A stretch of 64,000 nt of DNA from assembly GCF_000298235.1 (NCBI RefSeq), contig NZ_BAHE01000002.1:124001-188000 (forward strand), in the 5' to 3' direction. This DNA comes from Gordonia namibiensis NBRC 108229 (GTDB taxonomy: Bacteria; Actinomycetota; Actinomycetes; Mycobacteriales; Mycobacteriaceae). The position numbers and the translations under genes are program-made. Shown one piece after another: positions 18,937 through 28,107 of the stretch; position 1 is the stretch's first letter; each line of letters begins with the position of its first letter. The notes under the pieces are model-generated. The model had not been told where the DNA came from. It did not search any database and saw only the letters and a list, made by a program, of their open reading frames with translations.

Positions 18937-18938
18937 AC

Positions 18939-19259
18939 GTGGGGTACGTCTTCGTCATCCTCGCAATCGTCGCGGAGGTCGGCGCCACCCTGGCACTCCG
19001 CGTGGCCACCAACGGGCGGCCGCGGTTCTACGGGATCGTCGTGACCGGCTATCTCGCCGCATTCGCCGCGCTGACGGTGGCGCTCCGGCAGGGTGTTCCC
19101 CTCGGCGTCGCCTACGGGATCTGGGCGGCGACCGGCGTCGCAGCGACGGCCGTCGCGGCTCATTTCCTGTTCCGGGAGCGGCTCACCCCGAGGATGCTGG
19201 CCGGCATCGGCGTGATCGTCGTGGGGGTGCTGCTGGTGGAGCTGGGAGCGGTGCATTGA
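18939..19259 (+). CDS. Small multidrug resistance (SMR) transporter subunit 2
   Basis: A 106-residue four-helix SMR protein with the essential glutamate in AIVAEVGATLALRVA and the helix 3 signature GVPLGVAYGIWAATGVA. It starts at a GTG two bases after the stop of the first SMR gene; GAGG sits inside the end of that gene. Closely spaced unequal SMR pairs in other bacteria work as antiparallel heterodimers exporting quaternary ammonium compounds, polyamines or guanidinium-like cations. The substrate here is open. Confidence 0.88.
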   Translation: MGYVFVILAIVAEVGATLALRVATNGRPRFYGIVVTGYLAAFAALTVALRQGVPLGVAYGIWAATGVAATAVAAHFLFRERLTPRMLAGIGVIVVGVLLVELGAVH

Positions 19260-19306
19260 GACTCCCCGGAGTCGGTCGATCGACCAGCTCACCCGGCGCT
19301 CTATAC

Positions 19307-19369
19307 CATGTCTGAATCGACATGTCTCGGTAATCCGTGATTTTGCTCATCTGCTCCTGTGCTTATCCT
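19307..19369 (+). promoter_or_regulatory. Palindrome and promoter-like elements before the CoA-transferase
   Basis: CATGTC (19307-19312) and GACATG (19319-19324) form an inverted repeat with a six-base spacer. Downstream, TTGCTC (19343-19348) and TATCCT (19364-19369) could be -35 and -10 boxes with a short 15-base spacer. The -10 box ends seven bases before GTG 19377, so transcription could begin at or next to the start codon. Confidence 0.45.
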
Positions 19370-19376
19370 GAGGAGC

Positions 19377-20915
19377 GTGACCCCCACAGTAGGTAGTTCC
19401 GTGCCATCGGGACGTATTCGCAACACCGCGTTCGCATCGAAGGTGATGTCCGCCGACGACGCCGTGAAGTACATCCAGCCCGACGACACCGTGGCGATCA
19501 GCGGTTTTGCCAGTGCCGGAACACCAAAGGTCATGATCCCGGCGCTTGCCGAGAAGATCAGAGGCGCCCGGGCAACCGGCTCGAATTTCACGATCAACCT
19601 GCTGACGGGCGCTTCGGTCTCCACCGAGACCGAGCGCCTCCTCACCGAGGTCGACGGCATCGCGCTGCGTATGCCGTACCAGTCGGAGAGCACCGCCCGT
19701 AAGCGCATCAACGACGGCCGGATGGACTACGTCGACATCCACCTGTCCCACGTGGCGCAGCAGGTCTGGGTGGGCTACTACGGCCAGGTCGACGTCGCCG
19801 TCGTCGAGGTTTCCGGGATCACCGAATCGGGGGAGCTGATTCCGGCCGCGTCCATCGGCAACAACAAGACCTGGCTCGACGTCGCCAAGAAGGTGATCCT
19901 CGAGGTCAACTCGTGGATCCCTGAGGCCGTCGAGGGCATGCACGACATCTACTACGGCACCGCGTTGCCGCCGGACCGCAAGCCGATCCCGCTGACCCGT
20001 GTCCAGGACCGGATCGGACAGCCGACGTTCCGGATCGACCCGGCAAAGGTCGTGGCGGTGGTGGAGACCAACTGCCGCGACAGCGCCAGCCCGGTGACGC
20101 CGCCCGACGCGATCAGCGAGGCCATCGCCGGTCACGTCCTCGAGTTCTTCGATTACGAGGTCCGCAACGGCCGGCTGCCCGCCGACACTCTGCTACCGCT
20201 GCAGGCGGGCATCGGCAACGTCGCCAACGCCGTTCTCGGCGGTCTGGACCGCGGCCCCTACAAGGGGCTGACGTGCTACTCGGAGGTCATCCAGGACAGC
20301 ATGTTGCGGCTGATCAAGGACGGGACCGTGGCACACGCGTCGTCGACCGCTCTGGCGCTCAGCGAGTCCGGCATCGAGGAATTGACGGCCAACGTCGACT
20401 TCTACCGGAACCACATCACCCTGCGTCCGCAGGAGATCAGCAACCATCCCGAGGTCGTCCGGCGTCTCGGTGTGATCGCGATGAACGGCATGCTCGAGGC
20501 CGACATCTACGGCAACGTCAACTCCACGCACGTGATGGGCACCAAGATCATGAACGGCATCGGCGGTTCGGGCGACTTCGCACGCAACGGCTACGTGTCG
20601 TTGTTCATGAGCCCGTCCACCGCGAAGGGCGGTGCCATCTCATCGATCGTCCCGATGACGCCTCACGTCGACCACACCGAACACGACTGCCAGGTGATCG
20701 TCACCGAGCAGGGACTCGCGGACCTGCGTGGCATGTCACCCCGGCGCCGCGCCCGCGAGATCATCGAGAAGTGTGCGCACCCGGAGTTCCGGCCGATGCT
20801 GAACGACTATTTCACCCGCGCCGACGCGATGCCCTCGGCCGGCCAGACCCCGCACATCCTCGGTGAGGCGTTCAGCTTCCATCAGCGGTTCATGGACACC
20901 GGCTCGATGCGCTGA
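19377..20915 (+). CDS. Acetyl-CoA hydrolase / succinyl-CoA:acetate CoA-transferase family
   Basis: A protein of about 512 residues of the Cat1/Ach1 family. The CoA-binding glycine loop GIGNVANAVLGG and the catalytic glutamate segment CYSEVIQDSML (Glu attacks the thioester) are intact. The C-terminal IVTEQGLADLRG motif is typical. It moves CoA between succinyl-CoA, propionyl-CoA or butyryl-CoA and acetate, saving the thioester energy, or hydrolyses acetyl-CoA. The GTG at 19377 directly follows AGGAGC, too close for a Shine-Dalgarno; it may be leaderless, and GTG 19401 is an alternative. It stands alone. Confidence 0.9.
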   Translation: MTPTVGSSVPSGRIRNTAFASKVMSADDAVKYIQPDDTVAISGFASAGTPKVMIPALAEKIRGARATGSNFTINLLTGASVSTETERLLTEVDGIALRMPYQSESTARKRINDGRMDYVDIHLSHVAQQVWVGYYGQVDVAVVEVSGITESGELIPAASIGNNKTWLDVAKKVILEVNSWIPEAVEGMHDIYYGTALPPDRKPIPLTRVQDRIGQPTFRIDPAKVVAVVETNCRDSASPVTPPDAISEAIAGHVLEFFDYEVRNGRLPADTLLPLQAGIGNVANAVLGGLDRGPYKGLTCYSEVIQDSMLRLIKDGTVAHASSTALALSESGIEELTANVDFYRNHITLRPQEISNHPEVVRRLGVIAMNGMLEADIYGNVNSTHVMGTKIMNGIGGSGDFARNGYVSLFMSPSTAKGGAISSIVPMTPHVDHTEHDCQVIVTEQGLADLRGMSPRRRAREIIEKCAHPEFRPMLNDYFTRADAMPSAGQTPHILGEAFSFHQRFMDTGSMR

Positions 20916-20920
20916 CCCGT

Positions 20921-21937
20921 TCAGCGCGGTTCGTCGTCGCGCTGATCGTCCGAGGTGCTCTCGCCGTTCGTCCTGTCCTCGCGAGGATTGTCGAAGGTCA
21001 CGTCGATCTCCTGGAACCCCTTGTTCCGCTGCGCCCGCACCTGCGCCGCATACGCGGCTTCGTCACCCTTGGTGAGGATGACGTTGTCGGTGAACGGCGT
21101 CAGCAGGGACCGCGGATACAGGTGGTCCACGCGCACGGCGTTCGCTTCGAGGCAGAAGACCAGCACGATCGTGGTCACGTAGAGGAATGCGAGCAGGCCG
21201 AGGACGATCGCGAAGACACCGTTCGTCGAGCTCGCATTGGCGATGACGCGCTCGACATACACCGCGCCGAAGGTCTGGATGACCTGCCAGCAGATCCCCG
21301 CCGCGAGCGCGCCGGGGAGTACGTCGCGCACGGACAGGTCACGTGCGGTGCCGAACCGGAACGCCACGATGAACACGCACGTGCTCAGCACCACGGAGCC
21401 GAGGATCGCGAACCACCGCCCGGCGACACCTAGCTCGAAGCTCGCGGCGATGCCGTTGACGACGGTCAGTCCGATGACGGCGAGGCCGACCGTGGACAAG
21501 AGCACCAACCCCCGCAGTCGCACGAAGATCGGGTCCGGTCGTTCGTTACGGGGGACGGCCCAGATGGTGTTCATCGCATTCTGAGCCGCGACAGCGACGC
21601 CCAGGCCGCCGTACAGCGAGACGAGCACACTGATGATGAGTGCCGGGACACCCCCGCTGAGCTTTTCCGGCTCACCGAGTTGGCTCCCGATCACCGGGAT
21701 CTGACTCATCGCCGAGTCGAGGATGCGCTCCTGCAGCGCCGGATTGTCGGCGAGCACGATGCCCAGGATCGTCGAGAACAGCAGCAGTAGCGGGAACAGC
21801 GAGATGAACGCGTAATAGGTGCACAAGGCGGCCAGATAGGCGCCCTGGTCGTCGACGAACTTGTAGATCACCGCGAGTGGGAAGCCGGTTGCCGGGTGTC
21901 GTCGCTGGAAGTCGTCGATCCGTTCCGACAGCGACAC
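20921..21937 (-). CDS. YihY/virulence factor BrkB family membrane protein
   Basis: A protein of about 338 residues with six hydrophobic segments. The family hallmark is the first helix region LAALCTYYAFISLFPLLLLF, and GGLGVAVAAQNAMNTIWAVPR and the late GLLAFLYVTTIVLVFCLEANA are also typical. The tail is long and charged. Function unknown; the old RNase BN assignment for this family is discredited. GTG 21937 is preferred to the upstream in-frame start because GAGGGTGA lies just before it. A second member is at 37122-38195. It is convergent with the CoA-transferase, five bases apart. Confidence 0.87.
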   Translation of the reverse strand: MSLSERIDDFQRRHPATGFPLAVIYKFVDDQGAYLAALCTYYAFISLFPLLLLFSTILGIVLADNPALQERILDSAMSQIPVIGSQLGEPEKLSGGVPALIISVLVSLYGGLGVAVAAQNAMNTIWAVPRNERPDPIFVRLRGLVLLSTVGLAVIGLTVVNGIAASFELGVAGRWFAILGSVVLSTCVFIVAFRFGTARDLSVRDVLPGALAAGICWQVIQTFGAVYVERVIANASSTNGVFAIVLGLLAFLYVTTIVLVFCLEANAVRVDHLYPRSLLTPFTDNVILTKGDEAAYAAQVRAQRNKGFQEIDVTFDNPREDRTNGESTSDDQRDDEPR

Positions 21938-22068
21938 CCGCTCACCCTCTGTTCGTCGTCCAGCCGGTCTCACCGGCACCGCCCGGGCGGCGGGTGTGCT
22001 GACTGTATCCCGGCCGACAGCCGATCAGCCGTAGCCCGGTCCGTGCCGCGCTGAATTCGATCTGTGCC

Positions 22069-23391
22069 TCAGTGAAACGGGTTCGCGGCCGGTACACCGA
22101 GGGTGCGCAGCGGCCAGCCGAGCCGCCAGTACGCCAGCCCGACGATCCCGCGGGGAAAGAAGCGGTGCGTGGTGGTGACCTCGGTGCGAGCAGGATCGCC
22201 ACCGAGGTCGCGGAGCGCGTACTCGACGAACCCGTTGCCACGCGAGTCCTCGCACACCTGGACGCGGAGGAACTCCGGCTGCTTCTCCGCGATCACGCGT
22301 CCTCGCCGCTCGAGGGACTCCCAGACTGCGTCGGGCGTGCCGTCCCCGACTGTCGTGGACGTCGTCTCGAACACTTCCTCTCCGGCCCACTCCGGGTCGG
22401 TCGGGATGGGTTCGGCCGCCGGGGTGTCCGCGGTCGCGTTCGCCCATGTCGCGGCGTGCGAGCCGCGTTCGGCACGGCTCAGCGTCTCGACGACCGCCCG
22501 GCTGTAGGGCGTCAGGTCGCCCGGCGGGCGGGGGATGATCGAGTCGATGTCACGGTTCCGGCACACGGCGTCACACTCCAGCGACTCGATCAGCGGTCGC
22601 GCGATCTTGCCCCGGATGGGGGTCACCAGGCGGACCCACCGGCTTGCCACCGATGGAGTGAGGAACGGGAGAACGACCATCGTGCGGGGACGCAGACCGG
22701 CGACTTGCGCGTAGACCTGCATCATGTCGCCGTACTCGAGGACGTCCGGACCACCGATGTCCCAGGTCCGGGACTCCGGGACCTCCGCGGTGGCGGCCTC
22801 GACGAGGTAGTGCAGCGCGTCGGCGACGGCGATGGGCTGGATCTTGTTGCTCACCCAGCGCGGTGTCGTCATCGCGGGGAGGCGCTCGGTGAGGTGGCGG
22901 ATGAGCTCGAAGGATGCCGACCCGGATCCGATGAGAGTCCCGGCCTGCAGCGCAACGGTCTCGATCGACGACTCGATGAGGATGTCGCCGACCTCGGCCC
23001 GCGATGCCAGGTGTTCGGACAGTTCGGTGCCCTCAGGATGGAGGCCGCCGAGATAGACGATCCGCGATACGCCGCACGCCTGGGCAGCCGCCACCACGTT
23101 CTCCGCGGAGCGTCGTTCCTCGGCCGCGAAGTCGGCGTCGCTGCTCATCGAGTGCACGAGGTGGTAGACGACGTCGACGCCACGGAAGGCAGAGATCAGC
23201 GAATCCCGTTCCGAGAGATCACCTTTCACGACCTCGGCGCGCGAGTCCGACGCCCATGGCGCGTCGGACAGCTTCGACGGTGTCCGCGCCAGCGCACGGA
23301 CGCGATGTCCGCGTTCGAGCAGCCGGGGTGCCAGGCGGCCTCCCACATAGCCGGTGGCTCCGGTGACCAGGCAGGTTCGCGCTTCGTTCAC
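22069..23391 (-). CDS. NAD(P)-binding epimerase-like protein with DUF2867-like C-terminus
   Basis: A 440-residue two-part protein. The first ~250 residues are an atypical extended SDR/NmrA-like Rossmann domain: TGATGYVGGRLAPRLLERGH binds the dinucleotide, followed by GDLSERDSL and HLVHSM. The last ~130 residues look like the SRPBCC-type domain annotated DUF2867 (EYALRDLGG, TTTHRFFPRGIVGLAYW). This fusion is common in actinobacteria and cyanobacteria, with no settled function. The GTG start has AGAGGAG five bases upstream. Confidence 0.82.
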   Translation of the reverse strand: MNEARTCLVTGATGYVGGRLAPRLLERGHRVRALARTPSKLSDAPWASDSRAEVVKGDLSERDSLISAFRGVDVVYHLVHSMSSDADFAAEERRSAENVVAAAQACGVSRIVYLGGLHPEGTELSEHLASRAEVGDILIESSIETVALQAGTLIGSGSASFELIRHLTERLPAMTTPRWVSNKIQPIAVADALHYLVEAATAEVPESRTWDIGGPDVLEYGDMMQVYAQVAGLRPRTMVVLPFLTPSVASRWVRLVTPIRGKIARPLIESLECDAVCRNRDIDSIIPRPPGDLTPYSRAVVETLSRAERGSHAATWANATADTPAAEPIPTDPEWAGEEVFETTSTTVGDGTPDAVWESLERRGRVIAEKQPEFLRVQVCEDSRGNGFVEYALRDLGGDPARTEVTTTHRFFPRGIVGLAYWRLGWPLRTLGVPAANPFH

Positions 23392-23514
23392 ATGACTCCT
23401 CTGTACCTTCGGGCGGTACCCCTCAGGCTAGGAGCGGAAACGTCGGCCGCGGCCTGGTCGGGGGGAGTCGGTGCCGGATCGTTCCCAGCGGCCACGGGTT
23501 AATAACGCTCCGTC

Positions 23515-23952
23515 TCAGGTGTTGCCCTGCTCGAGGGGCGAGTTCACGAACCAGAGACTCTCTTCGTGCAGGCGTTCGCTCCGCCAACCCGTTTCGGTGC
23601 GGACCATCGAATGGTGATAGTTGCCGCCGCAGGTGCTGAGTTCGGTCATCCCCACGAACTGCATGGGGTTGTAGAACATCGCCCGGACCTGTGCACGGTC
23701 GCCGTCGAACGAGTACTCGATGTTGGTGATGAAGTGCTGACTGACCGAGACGAACGCGAAGTTCTCCTCGAGCCACGCGGCGATCTCGTCCCGATTCCCG
23801 GCTCGCCCGGCCGGAGCCGAGGTGTAGTCGACGGTGGCGTCTGCGGTGAACACCGACCGCCAGAGATCCCAGTCCTTGGTGTCGACTGCACGGGCGTACC
23901 GGTGGAGCGTGTCGGCTATCTCGAATCGGTCCGCGATCTCCTGGGTGTTCAC
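23515..23952 (-). CDS. SnoaL-like / NTF2-fold small protein
   Basis: A 145-residue cone-fold protein of the SnoaL_4 kind (EIADTLHRYARAVDTKDWDLWRSVFTADATVDYTS). These proteins bind small hydrophobic ligands and include isomerases, hydratases and ring-hydroxylating dioxygenase-like members. GTG 23952 is chosen since GGAGAG precedes it and the fold begins a few residues later; the frame is open to 24063 but that extension is arginine/proline-rich and unlike the family. Confidence 0.78.
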   Translation of the reverse strand: MNTQEIADRFEIADTLHRYARAVDTKDWDLWRSVFTADATVDYTSAPAGRAGNRDEIAAWLEENFAFVSVSQHFITNIEYSFDGDRAQVRAMFYNPMQFVGMTELSTCGGNYHHSMVRTETGWRSERLHEESLWFVNSPLEQGNT

Positions 23953-24124
23953 GACTCTCCGTTCTGGTCGCGCTGCGCGACGCCTCGGTGGATCCACGGG
24001 TGGGGAAGCGCGCCGATTCACGTTGCCGCAGTAACACTTCAGAGTGAGGTCGACCTGCTCCACGCTGAACTATAGACACTCGAGGACCGCAGCACGTGCG
24101 GCTCCGCGATACCGATCGCCGGCG

Positions 24125-24778
24125 TCAGGAGGCCAGGAGGTTGCTCACCACGCGGAGATCGGCGACGAAATCGTCGAACGCCTTGTCCCGCTTGTCCGAC
24201 GGCCCACGCAGGATCGACGACGGGTGAACGGTTGCGATCACGTCCTCGACCCGTTCGGGACCGACGTCACCGTCGTCGGCCAGATTGAACAGCTCTCCGC
24301 GGTGCTGGGTGAGCCGAAACTTGCTGCCCAGCAACGCCTGTGCCGCGGTTGCTCCGAGACAGACCACGATGCGGGGTGCGACGGCGTCGAGTTCGGCCAG
24401 CAACCACGGGCGGCAGGCGACCACCTCGGTGCGCGAGGGTTTGTCGTGGATCCGACGTTTCTGACCGGCCGCCCGGGTGAACTTGAAGTGCTTCACCGCG
24501 TTGGTGACGTAGGTGAGTTCGCGGTCGATGTCGGCGGCCTCGAGCGCACGATCGAACACGCGTCCTGCCGGTCCGACGAATGGCTCACCCGCTCGATCTT
24601 CCTGGTCACCGGGTTGCTCGCCGACGAACATGATCGTCGAGCCCGGCGAGCCGGCACCGAAGACCGTCTGATCGGCCGCCTCGTAGAGGTCGCAGCCGCG
24701 GCACGTGCGCGCAGCCGCGATCAGATCGTCGAGGTCGCGCGAATTCGGCAGGTACTGTTCTGCACCAGGGAATGCCAT
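24125..24778 (-). CDS. udgX: UdgX-type uracil-DNA glycosylase
   Basis: A 217-residue Fe-S uracil-DNA glycosylase. The cluster cysteines are CRGC (26, 29), about 122 (ACRPW) and about 140 (VVCLG). The uracil-binding motif is GEQPGDQEDRAGEPFVGPAG. The insertion KRRIH (residues 107-111) is the mark of UdgX, whose loop histidine forms a covalent bond with the abasic sugar after uracil removal, so the enzyme stays attached to DNA. This specific chemistry is established for the mycobacterial enzyme; here it is inferred from the conserved KRRIHDKPSRTE. It likely protects uracil-containing sites until other repair acts. Confidence 0.92.
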   Translation of the reverse strand: MAFPGAEQYLPNSRDLDDLIAAARTCRGCDLYEAADQTVFGAGSPGSTIMFVGEQPGDQEDRAGEPFVGPAGRVFDRALEAADIDRELTYVTNAVKHFKFTRAAGQKRRIHDKPSRTEVVACRPWLLAELDAVAPRIVVCLGATAAQALLGSKFRLTQHRGELFNLADDGDVGPERVEDVIATVHPSSILRGPSDKRDKAFDDFVADLRVVSNLLAS

Positions 24779-24845
24779 GGCGCTCCTTCCCGGCGATGCT
24801 CGGCCTGGGTCGGACTTACCCGGACGCGCAGGACATCACACCTGG

Positions 24846-26081
24846 TCAGTTCTTCGGCGAGGTTGCCGCCTTACCGTTCAACCACCTCAGCGCCTGTAGC
24901 TCGGAGGTCAGGCCGACGCCGTGGCCGAGGAATGTACCCGGCAGGATGACCGGCAGATGCATCGTCTCGACCGTGACATCAGCGCCCTTGGCGCGCCAGG
25001 ACCGCACCATGCGATCGGTTCCCCGTGGATCGACCACGTCGTCGCCACGATTCTGGCTCACCAGCACCGGCATCCCCGGGGCGACTCTGCCGAGTCGCTG
25101 GTCGTTCACCGCCGTCAGCCACGGCTCCTTGCGCAGATGCGCCGCGATCGGACGGCCATCGCTGGTGTAGAAGGTCGTGGGTACGAACGGCAGCATTCTC
25201 AGCACGTCGAACACACAGTACGAGTTGACATCTCGCAGAACACTGCGACCGAGCGGGTTGAACGCGGCGAGGAACTTCTCGCGATGCTGCGGATACGCGG
25301 CGATGAAACCGTTGACGACCCAGCCGACGCCACCGCCGAGGAGGCTCCCGTCTCCCAGTCTCGCCAGGTCCGCGAGATCCGGTGCCGGAGCACCCGCGAA
25401 GGCCGCGAAGATCGGGAGTTCGGGGGCGTATGTGCCGGCCAGTTCGGCCGCAGACCCGGCCGCGAACCCACCCTCGGAGTAACCCCACAGCGCAACCGGG
25501 GCTTTCGCGCTCACACCGAACTTCGGGTTGCGCGCCACACGGGCCATGTCGAGCATCGACGTCCCGAGCGACCTGCGGTTCAGGTAAGGGTGATCGCCGG
25601 GCGTACCGAGTCCTTCGTAATCGGTCAGCGCCACCGCATAGTTGTTGGCGAGCAGCGCTCCGATCGCGAGCTCCTCGTACGCCTGCCCGTAGCGCAGCAG
25701 ACGCGACGGAGCGCATTGGTCGCCGGCACCGATGGTTCCCGACCCGACCACCACGACCGGACGCTCGCCGCGTCCGGTCCACGGCTTGCGGGGGACCAGA
25801 ACGCTTCCGGTCACGGCCGTCGGACGGTTCCTCGCGCCGGTGCTCGCATACATGACGGTCGTCGTCCGGGCGTCGATGTTGGCGCCGGTGAACGGGATGA
25901 CCGCGGCATAGGACGGCGCCGACTTGATCAGCGACCCGGGCTGCGGGTCGAAGGTCGACGGCGGGTTGTAGAAGGCGGCGTAGGGGTCCGCCGTCGACGA
26001 CCCGGCACCGACCAGTGAGACGGTGGCAGCCACCGCACACGCCACGACGACCGCTACCCAGCGGCGTCGGCCTCGTCGCAC
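24846..26081 (-). CDS. Secreted lipase of the LIP family
   Basis: About 411 residues of the secretory lipase family (Pfam LIP). A signal peptide is clear: RRGRRR, a hydrophobic core WVAVVVACAVAATVSLVGA, then SSTADP. The nucleophile motif is GYSEGG; the late Asp is in NRGDDVVDP and the His in FLGHGVG. It should hydrolyse triacylglycerols or other esters outside the cell. An ATG at 26141 is in frame, but the added 20 codons are poor in G/C at third positions and carry a perfect palindrome that looks like an operator, so I favour GTG 26081 directly before the arginine-rich n-region. Confidence 0.86.
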   Translation of the reverse strand: MRRGRRRWVAVVVACAVAATVSLVGAGSSTADPYAAFYNPPSTFDPQPGSLIKSAPSYAAVIPFTGANIDARTTTVMYASTGARNRPTAVTGSVLVPRKPWTGRGERPVVVVGSGTIGAGDQCAPSRLLRYGQAYEELAIGALLANNYAVALTDYEGLGTPGDHPYLNRRSLGTSMLDMARVARNPKFGVSAKAPVALWGYSEGGFAAGSAAELAGTYAPELPIFAAFAGAPAPDLADLARLGDGSLLGGGVGWVVNGFIAAYPQHREKFLAAFNPLGRSVLRDVNSYCVFDVLRMLPFVPTTFYTSDGRPIAAHLRKEPWLTAVNDQRLGRVAPGMPVLVSQNRGDDVVDPRGTDRMVRSWRAKGADVTVETMHLPVILPGTFLGHGVGLTSELQALRWLNGKAATSPKN

Positions 26082-26120
26082 GCGATCACCGCTGAACTGA
26101 TTCTTTTCCCGACCCCCGTT

Positions 26121-26134
26121 GGACATGTGTCCAT
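26121..26134. promoter_or_regulatory. Palindrome TGGACA-TG-TGTCCA upstream of the lipase
   Basis: A perfect 6+6 inverted repeat with a two-base centre. It lies 40 bases before the preferred lipase start, a place where a TetR-type repressor could act. No regulator gene is adjacent. Confidence 0.4.
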
Positions 26135-26204
26135 TAGTCATGGCGTCGGCCCGTTTGTCAGCAGATCCGAGAAAATCGCCTCTCGGCGAAGACGACGGTC
26201 TGGG

Positions 26205-26780
26205 TCAGTGACCCCGCGCTCGCCGCAGAGCGGCGCGCGACACCAACCCGGCGGCGGCAGCGGCCGCGACCCACGGCCCGCCGACGAGAATCGGATCGAG
26301 CCAGGCGTGGTTGTTGTCCACCCGCTTGCGCCCGACCCGCGACGACCAGCCGTGGTGACTGAGTTCGGTCCCGATGCCCGTCTCGGTGAGGGGATTGTCG
26401 GGCCGCCCCTCGGCGATCGACCGCACATGAGCCTCCGCCGCGGCGACGCGATCGGCCCCGATGAGGATCAGCCAGTGTGCGGCCCGACCCTCGCTGAATC
26501 GGTAGGCGGATCGTCGGATCACTCCGGACAGTCCGCTCGGCGGTGTCGAGGTCCCGAAAACCGGTGTGAGAAACGCATGTTCGTTGGATCGTTCTCTGGA
26601 CTCACGGTTGGGTTGATCTTCCGGGACGTCCCAGTGCACGCCGGCGGCCGGCCCGACGGGGAGTTCCTTCGGCACGGCAGGGCGGTTGGCCGGGTCGGCG
26701 TCGACGCCCCAGCCGGGTATGCGGTCGACGAGCTCGGTGGTGTCCGGGTCGTTGGGTCGGTCAGCGGGATAGGCGGGCAT
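26205..26780 (-). CDS. Conserved-type hypothetical protein in the ADH operon
   Basis: A 191-residue protein that I cannot assign. The N-terminal 60 residues are rich in Pro and Asp (PADRPNDPDTTELVDRIPGW) and look disordered. The middle has an arginine/aromatic segment RRSAYRFSEGRAAHWLILIGADR. The C-terminus has one short hydrophobic stretch (WVAAAAAAGLVSRAAL) followed by arginines, a possible membrane anchor. GAGGAGAG precedes the ATG, and only 12 bases separate it from the upstream dehydrogenase gene, so they are one operon. Confidence 0.7.
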   Translation of the reverse strand: MPAYPADRPNDPDTTELVDRIPGWGVDADPANRPAVPKELPVGPAAGVHWDVPEDQPNRESRERSNEHAFLTPVFGTSTPPSGLSGVIRRSAYRFSEGRAAHWLILIGADRVAAAEAHVRSIAEGRPDNPLTETGIGTELSHHGWSSRVGRKRVDNNHAWLDPILVGGPWVAAAAAAGLVSRAALRRARGH

Positions 26781-26792
26781 GCTGTTCTCTCC

Positions 26793-27968
26793 TCAGCCGG
26801 CGTCGGCGACGATGATGGGCTTGATGCAGCCGTCGAGCTTCGACGAGAAGATGTGATACCCGTCGGCGATGTGCTCGAGCGGAATGCGATGCGTGACCAG
26901 GTCATTCGGTTTGAAATAGCCGTTGCGGATGTGTTCGAACAACCGGGGCCATTGGCGTTTGACCGGGCACTGGTTCATGTTGATCGTCAGGCCCTTGTTC
27001 ATGGCGTCGCCGAACTTGACCGCGCTGAAGATGGGGCCGTAGGCACCCATCACCGAGACCGTGCCGCCTTTGCGGACCGAGTCGATGGCCCAGTTCAGGG
27101 CGACCGGCGATCCGCCCTGCAACTTGAGCTTGGCGGCGGTGACGTGCTGGAGGAAGTTCCCGTCCGCTTCGGCTCCGACGGCGTCGATCACGCGGTCGGC
27201 GCCGATGTTGTCGGTGATGTTCTTCAGGTGGACGATGATGTCGTCGTAGTCGGCGAAGTTGTAGGTCTCGGCGTAGGCGAAGGACTCGGCCTTGTCGAGA
27301 CGGTATTGCAGGTGATCGATGACGATGACGCGCCCGGCACCCATGAACCACGCCGAGCGGGCCGCGTACAGCCCCACCGGACCTGCCCCGAACACGATGA
27401 CGGTCTCACCCTGACGGATGTCGGCGAGCTGTGCCCCGAAGTAACCGGTCGACAGCGCATCGGTGAGCAGGAGTGCGTCTTCGGGATCCATCCAGTCGGG
27501 GATGACACTGGGCCCGACGTCGGCGAAGGGCACCCGCACGAACTCGGCCTGCCCGCCGTCGTATCCGCCACAGGTGTGCGAGTAGCCGTAGATCCCGCCC
27601 ACCGCAGTCGCGTTCGGATTCACGTTGTGACAGTTGGAATACAGGCCCCGGGCACAGAAGTAACAGGTGCCGCAGTAGACGTTGAACGGCACCATGACAC
27701 GGTCGCCGACCTTCAGGTTCTGCACGGACCCGCCGACCGACTCGACCACGCCGATGAACTCGTGACCGAACGTCATGCCGGGCCGGGTGTCCGGCATCAT
27801 CCCGTGGTAGAGGTGCAGGTCGGAGCCGCAGATCGCGGCGTGGGTGACCCGGACGATCGCGTCGTTGGGATGCTCGATGCGGGGCATGGGTTTCTGTTCG
27901 ACACGAACCTTGTACGGGCCTCGATAGACCATTGCCCTCATCGTGTCGGTGCTCGTCGACGCTGTCAT
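26793..27968 (-). CDS. Zinc-dependent alcohol/polyol dehydrogenase (MDR family)
   Basis: A 391-residue medium-chain dehydrogenase. Catalytic zinc ligands are Cys in AAICGSDLH, His-Glu in FGHEFIGVV, and a downstream acidic/Cys residue. Structural zinc cysteines are in YCGTCYFCARGLYSNC. The Rossmann motif is VFGAGPVGLYAA, with an Asp after beta 2 (VIDHLQYRL) suggesting NAD. It resembles glutathione-independent formaldehyde dehydrogenase/threonine dehydrogenase-like members. The ATG at 27968 begins the normal N-terminus; an open upstream extension is unlike the family and is antisense to the start of the next gene. Confidence 0.87.
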   Translation of the reverse strand: MTASTSTDTMRAMVYRGPYKVRVEQKPMPRIEHPNDAIVRVTHAAICGSDLHLYHGMMPDTRPGMTFGHEFIGVVESVGGSVQNLKVGDRVMVPFNVYCGTCYFCARGLYSNCHNVNPNATAVGGIYGYSHTCGGYDGGQAEFVRVPFADVGPSVIPDWMDPEDALLLTDALSTGYFGAQLADIRQGETVIVFGAGPVGLYAARSAWFMGAGRVIVIDHLQYRLDKAESFAYAETYNFADYDDIIVHLKNITDNIGADRVIDAVGAEADGNFLQHVTAAKLKLQGGSPVALNWAIDSVRKGGTVSVMGAYGPIFSAVKFGDAMNKGLTINMNQCPVKRQWPRLFEHIRNGYFKPNDLVTHRIPLEHIADGYHIFSSKLDGCIKPIIVADAG

Positions 27969-28107
27969 GTGATGGCGGGTACCCGGCTGCTTTTCAGGCA
28001 AACGTCGCGGTCGGGAGGCCGCGACGACCGACTCCGGTGCGACGGGAGTAGTGCTGGGGGTGTACAAAAGGACCCGGTTCATCTACGAACCTCGAAAGGA
28101 TCGAGCA

